Assembly: GCF_002242805.1 (NCBI RefSeq)
Contig: NZ_MCGQ01000001.1
Coordinates: 1-64,000, forward strand
DNA: 64,000 nt
Reading direction: 5' to 3'
Source of the DNA: Streptomyces diastatochromogenes
GTDB taxonomy: Bacteria; Actinomycetota; Actinomycetes; Streptomycetales; Streptomycetaceae
The translations under genes and the position numbers were made by a program. The notes beneath the pieces are model-generated. The model did no database searches, was not told the DNA's origin, and saw only the letters and a program-made list of their open reading frames with translations. Shown here piece after piece: positions 1 to 11,100 of the stretch. Position 1 is the first letter of the stretch, and each line of letters begins with the position of its first letter.

Positions 1-435
1 GAGGGCTCCCTTGCCGGTCAGCCCGAGCAGACCGACGCACCACACGTCGACAGTGGCCTCGCGGGAGTCGTTGTGGCGCACGGTCACGCCGGCGGGCATG
101 GCCGGGGAGACGAAGGTGGCCCCTGCCGGCCGCTTCCCGTTCTCGTCCAGCCCGAGCTTCTTGTTGAAGGCGCTGGTGTAGTCAGCATCGAGAGCCTTCT
201 GTACGGCCAGGCGCTGCTTCGGCACCACGGCCCGCTGGACGATGTCACCCCGACGGATGAGGTCGAACATGCGCTCGCTACCGAGGACGGCGGCCATCTT
301 CGCGGCCGCGCTCTGGGCGCCCTCGTTGCTGTGCGGGATCTCCACCGCGATCGGGTGAACGGCGGCCTCGGGCCTCCCGCCGCTGACAAACGTTTTCGTC
401 CCACGCTGCGGCCAGGCTCGATGGTCCCGCCTGGG
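1..435 (-). CDS. Conjugation-type hypothetical protein, incomplete
   Basis: The minus-strand frame is open from an in-frame stop at 436-438 to the left edge, so the C-terminus is outside the window. The readable protein has a coherent core with HPIAVEIPHSNEGAQSAAAK, then MFDLIRRGDIVQRAVVPKQR and TVDVWCVGLLGLTGKGAL. This resembles proteins I associate with Streptomyces conjugation clusters, but that is recollection, not proof. No ATG with a ribosome site lies at the start of the open frame; the best in-frame start is a GTG at 345-343. The frame upstream of 436 is different, so the 5' end may have been lost or shifted. Function not assigned. Confidence 0.55.
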
Positions 436-499
436 TCAACGTACTCCGTCATGAGGGGCACCACTCGCAAATTGCCGTCAGCCCCTCTCGGAACGCCAC

Positions 500-535
500 A
501 GCGGCCCCGCCGAAAACCCATCCGGCGAGGCCGCT
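500..535 (-). terminator. Stem-loop terminator after the SUKH gene
   Basis: A 13-bp stem (arms at 500-512 and 523-535, one G-T pair) closes a 10-base loop. It lies 17 bases past the stop of the immunity gene and before the partial gene at the left edge, which fits a terminator for the toxin/immunity transcript. Confidence 0.6.
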
Positions 536-551
536 CGAATTCTGAACGCGA

Positions 552-989
552 CTACGGCTGAAGCGCCTTAGAAACCAAAAACTCCAGGAATTCTTGATTC
601 TCCGACACTACATCCCGAGTTTCATGATCAAGGAAGGTTACCTGGTCCAGGCAGACGCCATTCTCAACCATGAATCCCCAAAGATCTCCGGTGCCAACAG
701 GAGAAAACGCCACGAAATTTGCATCCCACCAGGGTTCACCGTTGACGGACTGGAAATCCTCTACACTTCCTTGACGTGGACCCAGCGGGAAAATGTCAAG
801 GAATCCAAATCCGCCCCCACCCACGGTGGTCATGAACCGCCTATAGGCGGCGGGCAGGACCACTCGGAAGTTCGCCTCAACATCGGCAATTTCGCCTTCG
901 GAAGCCCGCCACCCTTCAAAGCCTTCAAACCAGAAGGGGTGAGTCGATCTAACCTGTTCAAGCAAGGTCTCAAAATCCGAGTAGTCCAC
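552..989 (-). CDS. SUKH (SMI1/KNR4) family immunity protein
   Basis: This 145-residue protein has the SMI1/KNR4 pattern: a helical start with W-rich segments, the LPAAYRRFMTTVGGGG motif near residues 45-60, then GFLDIFPLGP and an acidic strand-rich C-terminal half ending in EFLEFL. SUKH proteins are known immunity proteins for polymorphic nuclease toxins, binding the toxin domain in the cytoplasm. It starts 43 bases after the stop of the 2330-residue toxin on the same strand, so it is almost certainly the cognate immunity gene protecting against that toxin's HNH-like C-terminus. The stem-loop that follows suggests it is the last gene of the operon. It is noticeably richer in A/T at third positions than its neighbours, typical of exchangeable toxin/immunity cassettes. 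Confidence 0.85.
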   Translation of the reverse strand: MDYSDFETLLEQVRSTHPFWFEGFEGWRASEGEIADVEANFRVVLPAAYRRFMTTVGGGGFGFLDIFPLGPRQGSVEDFQSVNGEPWWDANFVAFSPVGTGDLWGFMVENGVCLDQVTFLDHETRDVVSENQEFLEFLVSKALQP

Positions 990-1032
990 TTCACTCCAGC
1001 CTTTCTAGCAGCCGCCAGGGGCCTCCTGGAAC

Positions 1033-4000
1033 CTACTTTGGCCAGTTATCGAACCATGCCTCTGGACCGTAGGCGCTTCCCCAGCCTTGCTCCATCGAAC
1101 GATACCACCAGTGCATCTGCGTATCTTGGCGACGCATCAGTTTATCCACACCCTGGTTAAATCGATTACGATGAATGTCTGCATTGAGGTGGAAATCCTG
1201 ATCCAACTCATGAATCGGCGAGCCCGGCATCTGGTCAGCATGGTGAATCTGGAGACGATCACCAACCTGGTTCGGGCGAAGTCCACGCGTTCCGCGCCCA
1301 ATATCGTTCTTCGTCCAAGGTCCACTCACGCGAGTGGCATCATCCGCCGGACCGTACCCCGTGCCTCCCGCGCCGTCATAATTGCCCAGCTTGGGACAGA
1401 CATTGTGTACGAGAATTGGCGTGGCGCCTGCGAGCACATAGTAGGTGTGGAGGTCGTCGACGGTGAGGTTGTACATGTCGCGATCGCCGTGGCGTGGGAT
1501 GACGGCGGCGACGCGGACGTGGTGATCGCTCGCGGTGTTGAGGTTGTGGCCAGTGCGGAGTTCGCCAGCGGGGACCCAGGTGTGCAGGGTGTCGTCCCAG
1601 AAGGGGTGTTCGGCAGTGGTGTGAAGGGTGGTAACGCTTCCGTCGGGGTGCTGAATCCGGAGGTCGACAAGGTCGTAATCGTGGTTGATGAGGGTGGCGG
1701 TGACCTTGCGAAGACCCTTGTGCTTGCCGTTGGCGGGGTCAGCGGCCTCGACCTCGTCCCCGGTCTTGATCTCGCTGATGGGTTTGGTCTTGCCATGGGC
1801 TACGAGGACAGGTGTAGCTGGGGTGAAGCTGCACCGGAGGGCCCTCAACTTAATCGCGTCGGCCTCGGCTGCGACGCCGCCTTCACCTCGCGTCCCCAAT
1901 AGCAAGGCCAGGTCGAAGAGCAGCTTTCCGGTTCCTTGGGCACTATCGCCGTTTGCGTAGTCGCCGGATATTTCAGCTCCGCGTGAGGTCAACCCCATAT
2001 CACCAGCGGTGGTCGGGTTGGTGGCAAGCAGAAAACCAGCCACGTCTTCGCAGTCCTCGCCGTGGAGGACGCAACCCTTTTCCGTGAGGTACTGCTGGTA
2101 AGAGCCTTGGAGGTAAGAGGATCCGGTGTTGATTGCCTCGTCGACCACGGCGCCGGCGACATCACCAAGCCAGCCAAGGGGGCTGCCACCACCGGAGTTG
2201 CCACTGCCGGCCTGCGCCGTGCCGCAGCTGCTGTTACACGGATGCGACTTGTGCGACTTGTGGTAGTCGGAGCCTTCGACCATGCGGCCGTTGCCCTTCG
2301 TGCCATCAGGGCGGTCGGGGCAGCCTTCCTGCTGACCTCCGGCTCCGCCGCAGGCGAGTCCCATGCCCGACGGGTCGGACTGAGTGGTGGGATTCTGGGC
2401 CCCGTAGCTGTAGCCGTTGAGGGTCTGGTGCTTGTCGAGTTCCAGGAGGGGGTCGACGCTGATGAACTGGCCGATGGTGGGGTCGTATTCGCGGGCCCCC
2501 ACGTGGGTGAGGCCGGTCGTGTCGTCGGTCGGCTTGCCCAGGAACGCCTTGTCGTCCGGCCAGGACGTCGGCTTGGTGCCCCGTGGGGCGCCGAACGGGG
2601 TGCTGTAGCGCTTGGTGACCGCATAGGTGGTGGCGTCCAGGGCGATGCTGGAGGTGCCGTGGTGGTCGGCGGCCAGGAAGCTCAGCTTCGTTCCGGAGAA
2701 ACCAGATGTTGCCGTGCGGACCGCGATCGTCTGACCGTTCGCCGTGTAGTAGCGGGTGCCGGACGCGGTCTTCGTGGTGCCCTTGGTCGTCAGGCGGAGT
2801 TCCGTGCCGGCGCCCAGGTAGAGGATCGTGTCGCCGTCTCCCTTGGCCCGGCGGATCAGCAGTTCGCCGCCCGCGTCGTAGAGGTAGTTCGTCTCCTTCG
2901 TGCTCTCCGTCAGCTTGGACAGGTCGCCCTCGGTGTTCCAGGCCAGCGACTGCTGGGCCGTGGGGCCGGGGCGGGTGAGGGCGTTGCCGCTCTTGTCGTA
3001 GGTGTAGGTGCCGGCGCGGGCGCCGGTCGTCTTGTCCAGCGTGTGCGGCTTGGTGTCCGCCGGGTCGTTGTAGGTGTACGTCGTGGTCTTGTCACCCGAC
3101 GTGGTGTGCTGGGTCTCCGTCTTGCGCTGGCCTGCGCCCGTGTAGGTGTACGAGGTCCAGTACGGGGCTGCACCGTCGAGGTTGGCGACTGTGCGGCCAG
3201 CGGTCGCACAGTCCGCGGTCTTCGGGGTCCAGGCCTCGGTCATACGGCGGTTGCCGTCGTAGGCGAAGCACTGGTAGTCGGCCTTGGCCGTGCCGCCCTG
3301 GGTGGTGGCGTCGAAGATCGAGGTGACGTTGCCCGCGTCGTCCTGGGTGAACTTCAGCTCCTGCGGCATGTAGCCGTGCACGTCATCGGTGACGAAGGAA
3401 CGGGTCAGGCGCCGGGTGCCCTCTTCATAGTCCCAGTTGAGGTACGCCTTCTTCGCCGAGGACGCGCCATCCTTGCCGAGGGTGAGCTGGCGCAGGTCGC
3501 CCTGCGGAGAGAAGGCGGCGCCCTGCAGGTAGCCGGTGGTGCCCGTCGCGGTGAGCTGCCCGCCGAGGGCGTTGTAGGTATAGGAGACCGTCTCGGCGGC
3601 CAGGCCGCCCACCGCCGGTGCGGAGTACTGGCTGATCGTGCCGTCCAGGTTGTAGCCCGTGCTGAACGACAGCGGCTTGTTGGGAATGTAGCCGTCGGAG
3701 ACCAGGGACTCGGTGTCGGGCAGGACCAGCTGGCTGCCGGTCACGTGGTACATCGAGTCAAAGGCGGTGACCTTCTGGGTGTAGGCCTTGCCGCCCACGC
3801 CGCCGTCGTATCGGGTGGCGGTGTCCTGCTGTCCCTTGGCCACCGTGTCGAAGCCCCAGGCGGCGAGCTTGTTGGCGTCGGTCTTGTCGACCTGCCACAT
3901 GCCCTTCTTGCGGCCCAGTTCGTCGTACTCGTACAGCAGCTTCTTCGAGGCATCGTCGTTCGGGGTCGTGCTGACGAGCTGGTCGAGGTCGTTGTACTCG

Positions 4001-7000
4001 CTGCTGGTCTTGCCCTTGTCGGGGTCGGTCGCCGTGACCTGTCGGCCGAAGAGGTCATAGGTGTTGGACCACTTGGTCTGGTCGGGGCCGGTGACCGTCT
4101 CCTGCTGGCCGGCAGGGGTGTAGGTGTAATCGGTCGTGGTGAAGTCCGTGCCGGTGGGTGTGGGGCCGGCGTATTCGCGGCGCTCGGTCGTCTGGCCCAG
4201 CGCGTTGGTGACGACGGCGGTCGCCTGGCCGCCGGCCGGGGCGGTGGTGGCGACTGTGTCGCCGGTGTAGGTGGTGTCGGTGGTCCAGCGGGTGGCGCCG
4301 TGGACCTTGGTCACCGCCTTGGTGGCGCGGCCGGCCCCGTCGTACGTGGTGTCGGTCTGGATCGGTGCCTGGCCTCCCGAGATCTCCGCGGCCTTCGCGC
4401 TGGGCAGTGACGTGCTGTCCCAGATGTCGCCCTGCTGGCTGACCGCGAGGCCTCGTGCGTCGTAAAGGGTCAGGGAGATGAGCCGGCCGCCCTGCGGGGT
4501 GGGCGCCTGGGTCTGGCGCGAGCGCAGCAGGGAGTCGTAGAACTCGTACGAGGTGTTGTAGCCGGAGCCGTCGTTCTTGAGGGTCGCGGTGGAGACCCAG
4601 GACATGTCCGCGTTGGTTACGTTGTAGGTGTAGACGTAGTTGGGTGTCTTGCCCAGCACCTTGTTGCGGTTGGGCAGCCACAGCTTGGTGATGCGGCCGA
4701 GGCTGTCGTACTCGCTCTGGGTGACCTTGTTGTTGGGGTCGGTGACCTTCAGCGTCGCGCCGGTCGCGAAGTCGAGGGCCGTGGTGGTCGTGTAGGTCTT
4801 GGCGTCGGCCACCGCGGTCGATGTCAGCGGTCCTGCGGCAACGGGGACGTAGGTGGTGTCGGAGACCGTCGCGCCGTTGGTGTCCTTGACGATCCGCGGA
4901 CGCCCGAGGGTGTCGTACGTAGTCGTGGACCCCTTCTGCCAGGCCGGGGCGTCGTCACTGCCGTATCCCTTGGCGCGGCCGGTCCAGTTGGCGTCGCCCT
5001 TGGTCGGGGTCTGCGCGGCCGTCCAGGTGGTGGCCGCGGTGTTGTCGTAGACGGTGGCGGTGTCGGAGATGACGTCGCCGGCGCGCTTGGAATCGGCGGG
5101 CAGGTCGAGCGAGCCGTCCGTGGTCGCGCAGGTCGCCGCGACTGTGCGGGTGCGGGAGACCAGGGAGTTGATGCCCTTGCCGGTGTTGCGGGCGTACCAG
5201 GTGCGGGTGCACTTCTCGTCGCCGGTGACCGAGTCGTCGCCCTCGTCCTCGACGGTCTCGGCCATGCCGTAGTCGTCGTAGGCCGTCTTGACCGTGTGCA
5301 GGCGGTCGTACGGTGTGAGCTTGCTGGTGATGTTGGTGCGGGTGTGGGTGGCGGCGGTGCGCAGGTAGTACGCCTCGGTGTCCGCGTACGACTTGTGCTG
5401 GGTTGCCGTCCGCTTCGACCACGGGTCGTTGACGGTTGCGCCGACTTCGGTGTCGCTGTCGTAAGTCACCGACTCGCGGGTGAAGCCCGCGTACTGTTCC
5501 GAGTCGGTGATCTTGTCGGCTTTGATGCCGGTGGCCTCGACGGTCTTGCGCTTGTCGGGGTCGGGGGTCTTGCCGTCCGTGCCGAGTACGCGGTCGCCGT
5601 TCATGCCGCGCAGGTAGACGGTGACCTCCTTGCTCTGCGTGTGTCCGGAGACGCCGGTGATGTGGGTGACCTGCTGGTAGCCGCGCCAGATGGACCAGGT
5701 GCGCTCCTTGGCCGGGGTCAGCGGGTTCTCGTCGTAGTGCCAGGCGCCGCCGCCTGTGTACTGGTAGCTGTGCTGCACCGCCTCCGAGCCGCCGAAGGGG
5801 TCGGTGGTGGACACCGCGTAGACGGGGTACTTCTGGAACCAGTCGAGGATCGGGTCCTTCTCGCCGTTGGGTGACCAGTACACCGGGTAGCAGCGCTTGG
5901 TGTTCTCGTCCACCTTCGGCTTGGTGCCGGCTGCGGTGCAGTCGGCGTCCAGGTAGGTCACGATCGTCTGAGCGCCGGTCTCGGAGGTGACGGTCTTCAG
6001 GCGGGGTTTGTCCAGCGGCAGGATGTTGTCGGTGCCGTCCACGCGGTTGGGCAGCATGACATGGCTGAACTTGACGGGGTCCAGCGACAGGTCGGTGCCG
6101 CGTTTGCCGGTGTGCTTGATCTCGTCCAGCCACAGCGACTGGTCGGTGGAGTCACCGGTGTCGCCCGGGTCGAGGTACAGCTGCTTGAGCGACCAGACGT
6201 CCACGGGCTCGAATGCGGGCGTGGCGGCGGCCGCGTTCCACGCGTAGGTGGTGATCGCCGTCAGCCGCTTGCGGGTGAAGAACGTGGGGCCGACGTTGCC
6301 GGTGCACTTGTCGCCGTCCTTGCAGATCGCGTCGAACGGTACGTCCGGCCAGTTGTCCCGTGTGTCCTTCGTCAGTGAGTCACAGCCGGTGCCGGATGCC
6401 AGGCAGCGCTCGGCGTAGTCGAAGACCACCTTGTCGGATGCGGCAGGGGAGCCGGAGAAGAGGGCGTCGGAGCGCTGGCCGTAGCGGATCTCCTTGAGGT
6501 AGCCGCCCCGGGTGTAGTCGGTGCCGGTGTTGTCGTCGCCGAGCTTGTCGTAGTTGTTGTGCTCGGCCGCGTACCAGTACGACATGGCGTTGCCGTGGGT
6601 GTCCTCGACGTAGTCGAGGTTCCATCGCCAGGCCTGCATCTTCGCCCGGTCGGCGAACGTGTCGCCGCTGGTGAAGCCGGGCTCGACGGGGTCGTCGCCG
6701 AAGACGGGCACGGTCCACACCGAGTTGGTGCGGTCGCTGTCAGCGGCGCCGTCGAGCTTGTTCAGGCCGAAGACGTACTTCGTGCCGTCGCCCGTGACGA
6801 CGGTCCAGTACTCGCCCTGGCCGTCGATGCCGGTGGTGCCGTCATCGCCGTTGTCGGCACCGGTGGAATGGGTGACGGTGGAGGCGTCGTCGTCCTTCAG
6901 GCGCCATACGCCCGTGGTGTCGTCCAAGACCAGCTCGGTGGCCTTGCCGTTCAGCACGAGCGAGGCGTTCTCGTACTTCCAGCACAGGTCGTACTTGCCG

Positions 7001-8025
7001 TCCTGGCCGTCGTCGTCGCAGGAGCCGTACTTGCGCTCGATGTAGGACGAGGTGATGTCGAAGCCCGTGCCGACCTGGCTGCCCTGGTTGTTCGAGTTCG
7101 CCGTCTGACCGTCGACGGCCCCGGAGTCGTACGAGATCGACAGGTCCGGCTTGGGCCCTGCCGCTGAGGGCGGCACACGCAGCGGGTACGACCAGGTGAA
7201 CGATCCCGACGAGCCTCCGGCCTCCCATGTCGAGGAGGAGGACAGCGGCGTCGCCTTGTAGGTGCCGGCGCCGGACTTCGCACCCGCGGCCAGGGCGAGC
7301 ATCATCGTCTGCCCGCCGGAGGCGAAGCTGACGGGAGCCGCGATGCTGTCCTTCTCGCGGTTGTTGACCGAATCCACTTCGATGCGCTTGCGGCACTTCG
7401 CGGCCGAGGGGTCCTTCAGGGCGCAGCCGGGCAGGCGCATCAGTTGAAGGCGCCCTGCCCAGTCACCGCCGTAGGCGGAGGCGAAGGCCGAGTAGTCGAT
7501 GCCGAGCCGGGCCTTGCCACCACCGTCGGGCCCCGTGAGCTTGAGGACCACGCCCTTGACGCCGAGCTTGGCGGCCGCCTTCTGGTCCAGAACCTCGACA
7601 GCAAGAGATTCTGCCGTCTTGCCCTTGCCGGGTGCGGCGACGGTGACGGGCAGCGAGCCCGGCTTGGCCTGGTGGCTGCCCTCGAGGGGGACGCTCACCG
7701 ATGCCTTGCCGGCCTTCGGCCAGGTGACCTTGCGCTGCTGGTCGTGGCGGGCTCGGGCGGCGGCCAGCCGGTCGGCGTCGGCGGCCTTCCTCACCTCGGC
7801 CGCGGCCTTCTTGTTCACCTGGGCGGTGAACGGTCTGACCTTGGTGGCGTGCGGGGCCTGGAGGTGCGGACGACCCAGAGGCTCGATGTCCTCGGCGAAA
7901 GCGACGGGAGTCAGCAGCCCCGGCACAAGTGCCAGGCCGGTTGCTGCGGCAATGCGCCGCAACCAGCGATTTCTTGGCCCGGGCCCGCGACCTGCTGGAG
8001 GTCTGGGTATGCCAAAGGGATTCAT
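1033..8025 (-). CDS. Secreted RHS/YD-repeat polymorphic toxin with Hint domain and HNH-like tip
   Basis: The 2330-residue protein starts at an ATG behind AGGAAG and has a Sec signal (RR at 23-24, hydrophobic LALVPGLLTPVAFA). Residues of about 290-330 begin the RHS/TcdB-like shell, followed by dozens of YD repeats (TYDxxGR, YTYT) up to the core end YDPTIGQFISVDPL near residue 1890. A Hint (intein-like) domain spans about 2065-2208: it begins with Cys in CSFTPATPVLVAHG, has TTAEHPFW (block B) and ends ILVHN followed by VC, so self-cleavage after Asn is expected. The last 122 residues are the toxin tip, with GDRLQIHHADQMPGSPIHEL and HLNADIHRNR, matching an HNH/Endo VII-type (LHH-like) nuclease; the exact family is inferred. 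The SUKH gene follows. Codon use in the last 700 bases is more A/T-rich than the shell, as expected of a swapped tip. Confidence 0.9.
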   Translation of the reverse strand: MNPFGIPRPPAGRGPGPRNRWLRRIAAATGLALVPGLLTPVAFAEDIEPLGRPHLQAPHATKVRPFTAQVNKKAAAEVRKAADADRLAAARARHDQQRKVTWPKAGKASVSVPLEGSHQAKPGSLPVTVAAPGKGKTAESLAVEVLDQKAAAKLGVKGVVLKLTGPDGGGKARLGIDYSAFASAYGGDWAGRLQLMRLPGCALKDPSAAKCRKRIEVDSVNNREKDSIAAPVSFASGGQTMMLALAAGAKSGAGTYKATPLSSSSTWEAGGSSGSFTWSYPLRVPPSAAGPKPDLSISYDSGAVDGQTANSNNQGSQVGTGFDITSSYIERKYGSCDDDGQDGKYDLCWKYENASLVLNGKATELVLDDTTGVWRLKDDDASTVTHSTGADNGDDGTTGIDGQGEYWTVVTGDGTKYVFGLNKLDGAADSDRTNSVWTVPVFGDDPVEPGFTSGDTFADRAKMQAWRWNLDYVEDTHGNAMSYWYAAEHNNYDKLGDDNTGTDYTRGGYLKEIRYGQRSDALFSGSPAASDKVVFDYAERCLASGTGCDSLTKDTRDNWPDVPFDAICKDGDKCTGNVGPTFFTRKRLTAITTYAWNAAAATPAFEPVDVWSLKQLYLDPGDTGDSTDQSLWLDEIKHTGKRGTDLSLDPVKFSHVMLPNRVDGTDNILPLDKPRLKTVTSETGAQTIVTYLDADCTAAGTKPKVDENTKRCYPVYWSPNGEKDPILDWFQKYPVYAVSTTDPFGGSEAVQHSYQYTGGGAWHYDENPLTPAKERTWSIWRGYQQVTHITGVSGHTQSKEVTVYLRGMNGDRVLGTDGKTPDPDKRKTVEATGIKADKITDSEQYAGFTRESVTYDSDTEVGATVNDPWSKRTATQHKSYADTEAYYLRTAATHTRTNITSKLTPYDRLHTVKTAYDDYGMAETVEDEGDDSVTGDEKCTRTWYARNTGKGINSLVSRTRTVAATCATTDGSLDLPADSKRAGDVISDTATVYDNTAATTWTAAQTPTKGDANWTGRAKGYGSDDAPAWQKGSTTTYDTLGRPRIVKDTNGATVSDTTYVPVAAGPLTSTAVADAKTYTTTTALDFATGATLKVTDPNNKVTQSEYDSLGRITKLWLPNRNKVLGKTPNYVYTYNVTNADMSWVSTATLKNDGSGYNTSYEFYDSLLRSRQTQAPTPQGGRLISLTLYDARGLAVSQQGDIWDSTSLPSAKAAEISGGQAPIQTDTTYDGAGRATKAVTKVHGATRWTTDTTYTGDTVATTAPAGGQATAVVTNALGQTTERREYAGPTPTGTDFTTTDYTYTPAGQQETVTGPDQTKWSNTYDLFGRQVTATDPDKGKTSSEYNDLDQLVSTTPNDDASKKLLYEYDELGRKKGMWQVDKTDANKLAAWGFDTVAKGQQDTATRYDGGVGGKAYTQKVTAFDSMYHVTGSQLVLPDTESLVSDGYIPNKPLSFSTGYNLDGTISQYSAPAVGGLAAETVSYTYNALGGQLTATGTTGYLQGAAFSPQGDLRQLTLGKDGASSAKKAYLNWDYEEGTRRLTRSFVTDDVHGYMPQELKFTQDDAGNVTSIFDATTQGGTAKADYQCFAYDGNRRMTEAWTPKTADCATAGRTVANLDGAAPYWTSYTYTGAGQRKTETQHTTSGDKTTTYTYNDPADTKPHTLDKTTGARAGTYTYDKSGNALTRPGPTAQQSLAWNTEGDLSKLTESTKETNYLYDAGGELLIRRAKGDGDTILYLGAGTELRLTTKGTTKTASGTRYYTANGQTIAVRTATSGFSGTKLSFLAADHHGTSSIALDATTYAVTKRYSTPFGAPRGTKPTSWPDDKAFLGKPTDDTTGLTHVGAREYDPTIGQFISVDPLLELDKHQTLNGYSYGAQNPTTQSDPSGMGLACGGAGGQQEGCPDRPDGTKGNGRMVEGSDYHKSHKSHPCNSSCGTAQAGSGNSGGGSPLGWLGDVAGAVVDEAINTGSSYLQGSYQQYLTEKGCVLHGEDCEDVAGFLLATNPTTAGDMGLTSRGAEISGDYANGDSAQGTGKLLFDLALLLGTRGEGGVAAEADAIKLRALRCSFTPATPVLVAHGKTKPISEIKTGDEVEAADPANGKHKGLRKVTATLINHDYDLVDLRIQHPDGSVTTLHTTAEHPFWDDTLHTWVPAGELRTGHNLNTASDHHVRVAAVIPRHGDRDMYNLTVDDLHTYYVLAGATPILVHNVCPKLGNYDGAGGTGYGPADDATRVSGPWTKNDIGRGTRGLRPNQVGDRLQIHHADQMPGSPIHELDQDFHLNADIHRNRFNQGVDKLMRRQDTQMHWWYRSMEQGWGSAYGPEAWFDNWPK

Positions 8026-8129
8026 GATGGGTTCTTCCTACGAGGCGCCCGGGGTGTGCCGGCCGGGCGCGAGCAGTTGGGTACGGGAGTGGCAGAGCAA
8101 TGAAGCAGTGGGGTGCGGCCATGGCTGTC

Positions 8130-8157
8130 CGGGCGGCCCGGGTGAGCGGGCCGCCCG
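8130..8157 (-). terminator. Stem-loop after the LamG gene
   Basis: An 11-bp perfect G/C stem with a 6-base loop lies 14 bases beyond the LamG stop. It should terminate or attenuate transcription between the LamG gene and the RHS toxin. A second hairpin (arms 8045-8052 and 8063-8070) lies closer to the toxin start. Confidence 0.55.
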
Positions 8158-8170
8158 TCGTTACGCTTGC

Positions 8171-11100
8171 TCAGACGCTCTCGGGGCTGTCCAGGACCTG
8201 GGAGCGCACCTGGTCGGCGTTCATGGCTCCCGTCCAGATCCTCAGCTCCTGCAGGCCGCCCGGCAGGTAGTTGCCGGTGGTGCCGGCAGCGGTGCCGCGT
8301 CCCAGGCTCAGCTCTCCGCTGCCCTGCTGCGGTGTGGTGAAAGTGTCCGTGTCGGCCGGTTGGTCGAGTTCACCGACGTACAGGTGGAGCTTGCCGTAGC
8401 GGGTCTCGGTCTTGGTGGCGTCCGAGGGGTCGGTCCACTCCCAGTCCTCCTGGGCGTTGAACACGCCGGTGATCTGGACCCATGAGTCGGTGACGGCCAC
8501 GTCCCCGGCGGGTACTTCCGCGTTCTGGGTCACTTTGCCGGTCTCGTCGACCGCGGTGCGGGTGAATTTCCATTGGTAGGTGTCGTCGGCGGGCTTGACC
8601 ACCCACAGGGCCCAGGAGGATTCGCCGCCCATGCGCTGTGCTGCCACCTGGGCCTTGTAGCCGACCGGCTTCGCCTTCAGCGCCTGGGAGTCCAGGCGCA
8701 CGTTGGCGGAGACGGTGAACGATCCCGTTTCATCGACCACCGGGCCCGTAGAGGCGGCGTACTGGTTGGCTCCGTCCAGGAAGAGGGCGTTGTCGTCCTC
8801 GTTCACTGTGGTCCCGGCGGGCGCCAGCTTCATCGACGGCACCGGGTAGGCCGTGCTCTCCGGGATCTCGCTGCCCTTGGCCGCAGTGGCGTCCCAGTAC
8901 GCAACGAGTTCGTTGGCCGCTATGCCATCCTGTCCAAGCTGCGCATCCTCGACGATCTGCTCGGGCATGAGCGCGTACTGCCACACGGTGACCTCGTCGA
9001 TGCGGCCACGGAAGTGCTCGCCCCACACCCCGCCTGCCAGCGAGCGGCCGAACTGCAGACCGGCCGTCGACGTCCAAGGCTGGTAGGCGGTGGACAGATC
9101 ATTCAGCACCACCGGCTTGCCCTGCGGGCGGCCGTTGACGAAGAGCTGGATCGTGTCGTTCGTCTTGTCGGCGTCATTCTTGGTGTCGAAGACGGCCGCC
9201 AGGTGCGTCCACACCTTCAGCGGCGGAGGGCCTGCGTCGGCGATCGACCGCAGATACACCGCATTGTCCTTGACGTCCCCAGCAGTGCGGTTGAAGACCC
9301 ACTTCTTGTAGGACGCGGAGTAGTACAGCGTGAACGCCGACCCGTTCGTGCCCGGTGCTGAAAGCACCACGCGGTTCTGCGAAGCATCCGACAGGTACAC
9401 CCAGGCCGAGACGGTGAAGGAGTCCTTGGTGTTCACCGCCGGCACGGCAGTGGCGGCGTAGCCCGAGCGCAAGGTGTCGTCCGAACCGTCATTGAGCCAC
9501 AGCGAGTAGTCGGCATCGCCGCGTCGGGCAAGGGTGGACCATCCCGCACCCGCCGTCTGCAGCGTGGCGTCGTGCCGGGTGCCCTCCGTCGCGCTGTCTT
9601 TGGCCAGCGTCGTCCCGGAGCCGGGTGCCGCGTCGTCGAAGCGCCAGCGCCCCACGGCACCAGGGGCCGGGGCTACCTTGAAAGCGAACTCCGCGGGTGT
9701 GCCCCACCGGTCGTGGACGTCCTTGGCCCGCACCGACAGCACCTGCGTTCCCGACAGCCGTGGTGTCACGTCCCTCTCGACCTTGAGGCTCCCCGAGACC
9801 GGCTTCGCGGGCGTGGACAACAGCTTGTACTCGTAGGCGGTGATGTCGGTGTGCCCGGCTGCGTCGATGTCGGCGGTGTTGGGCTGGAAGGTGAACGATC
9901 CGGGAACGCCCGGGCCGCCCTTGCCCTCGCAGAGGTTCGCTGTGCACTCCGTGTACGGAGAGCCGGGAGTGATCCGTGGTGCCTTTGGCGCCGACAAGTC
10001 GATCTTGAAGTAGCACCAGGGGCTGTAGGAGGACCACAGGTCGCCGCTCTTGTCGTGGTAGGACCAGTGCGACTGGGTTCGGGCCCTGTACCGGTACAAG
10101 CCTCCGTCGGCGCGGTCGCTGGTGGGCATCTTCTCGAGCGTCTCGTCTGGATCCCAGCCGCTATCAGGTCTGTATCCGGTCCATACCTCGTGCCAGGCCG
10201 CATCATCACCGCGCTCGACGACGTACTCGGCCTGCAGCGCACCTTCCTGATCGCCCTTGTGCGCCTCGACCTGCGTCTGCACGCGGGCCTGCACCATCGG
10301 ATTCTTGATCGTCACCACGAGCGGGTTCGACGACGACTTGTAGCACTGGGCCGTGCCCGTCACGCCCGGAATCACCCCGACGTTGGTGGGCACGCCCGGC
10401 TTGTAGGCGAAGACCACCGAGAGCTCGGCGCTGTCATCGAACCTCTTCCAAGCGCGCGGGTCGCCCTCGTCCTTGGCCCGGAGCATGAGGGTGAGCCGGC
10501 TGATCTTGCCGTCCGCGAAGGAGCGGACGGTGCTCTTCAGGTTCTCGTCCGACTCATCGGGGTTGTCGTTGAACTCCACCCACGCATCCGGCTGGTCGGG
10601 GCTGCACAGAGTCCCGCGGCCTGCCGCAACGTACTTGTCGCCCATCAGGTCCAGTTGCTTGGGGCCGGGCCAACGGGTGCCCTCCGAGATGTTGTCGGTG
10701 CGTACCAGGTCCACCCAGTGGGGGTCGCAGTTGAACGACCACGTCTCATGGGCCCGGAAGGTCGCATCCAGCACGTACTTGCCGGCCAGCTTGGTCGGGG
10801 CGAACTCGAAATACATACGGTCGACGTAGCCACCGCCGCAGTAATAGCCGTCGGCCGTGCCGCACTTGCCGACGCCCTTGTCACCGTCGAACATCCAGAA
10901 CTTGTCGCCGTCGGAGGAGAGCTTCGTGCGCTCCGAGACACCCAGCCCCACGGAGGGGTCGATGTAGACGGGGTAGACGGTGTCCTTGCCGCGCAGCAGG
11001 CCCAGGTCGGGGTGCACGGCGACCGCGCCGTCATCGACCTTGACCGGCAGCACCGCGGTGCTGTCGCCCTCCCCCGGCTGCGACGGGTCGTCCTGTGCCT

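Noticed and set aside
2062..4410. Very long open frame (782 codons) on the strand opposite the RHS toxin
   Set aside because: It mirrors the codon bias of the RHS gene, has low-complexity Val/Gly/Ala composition and no family; a G/C shadow.
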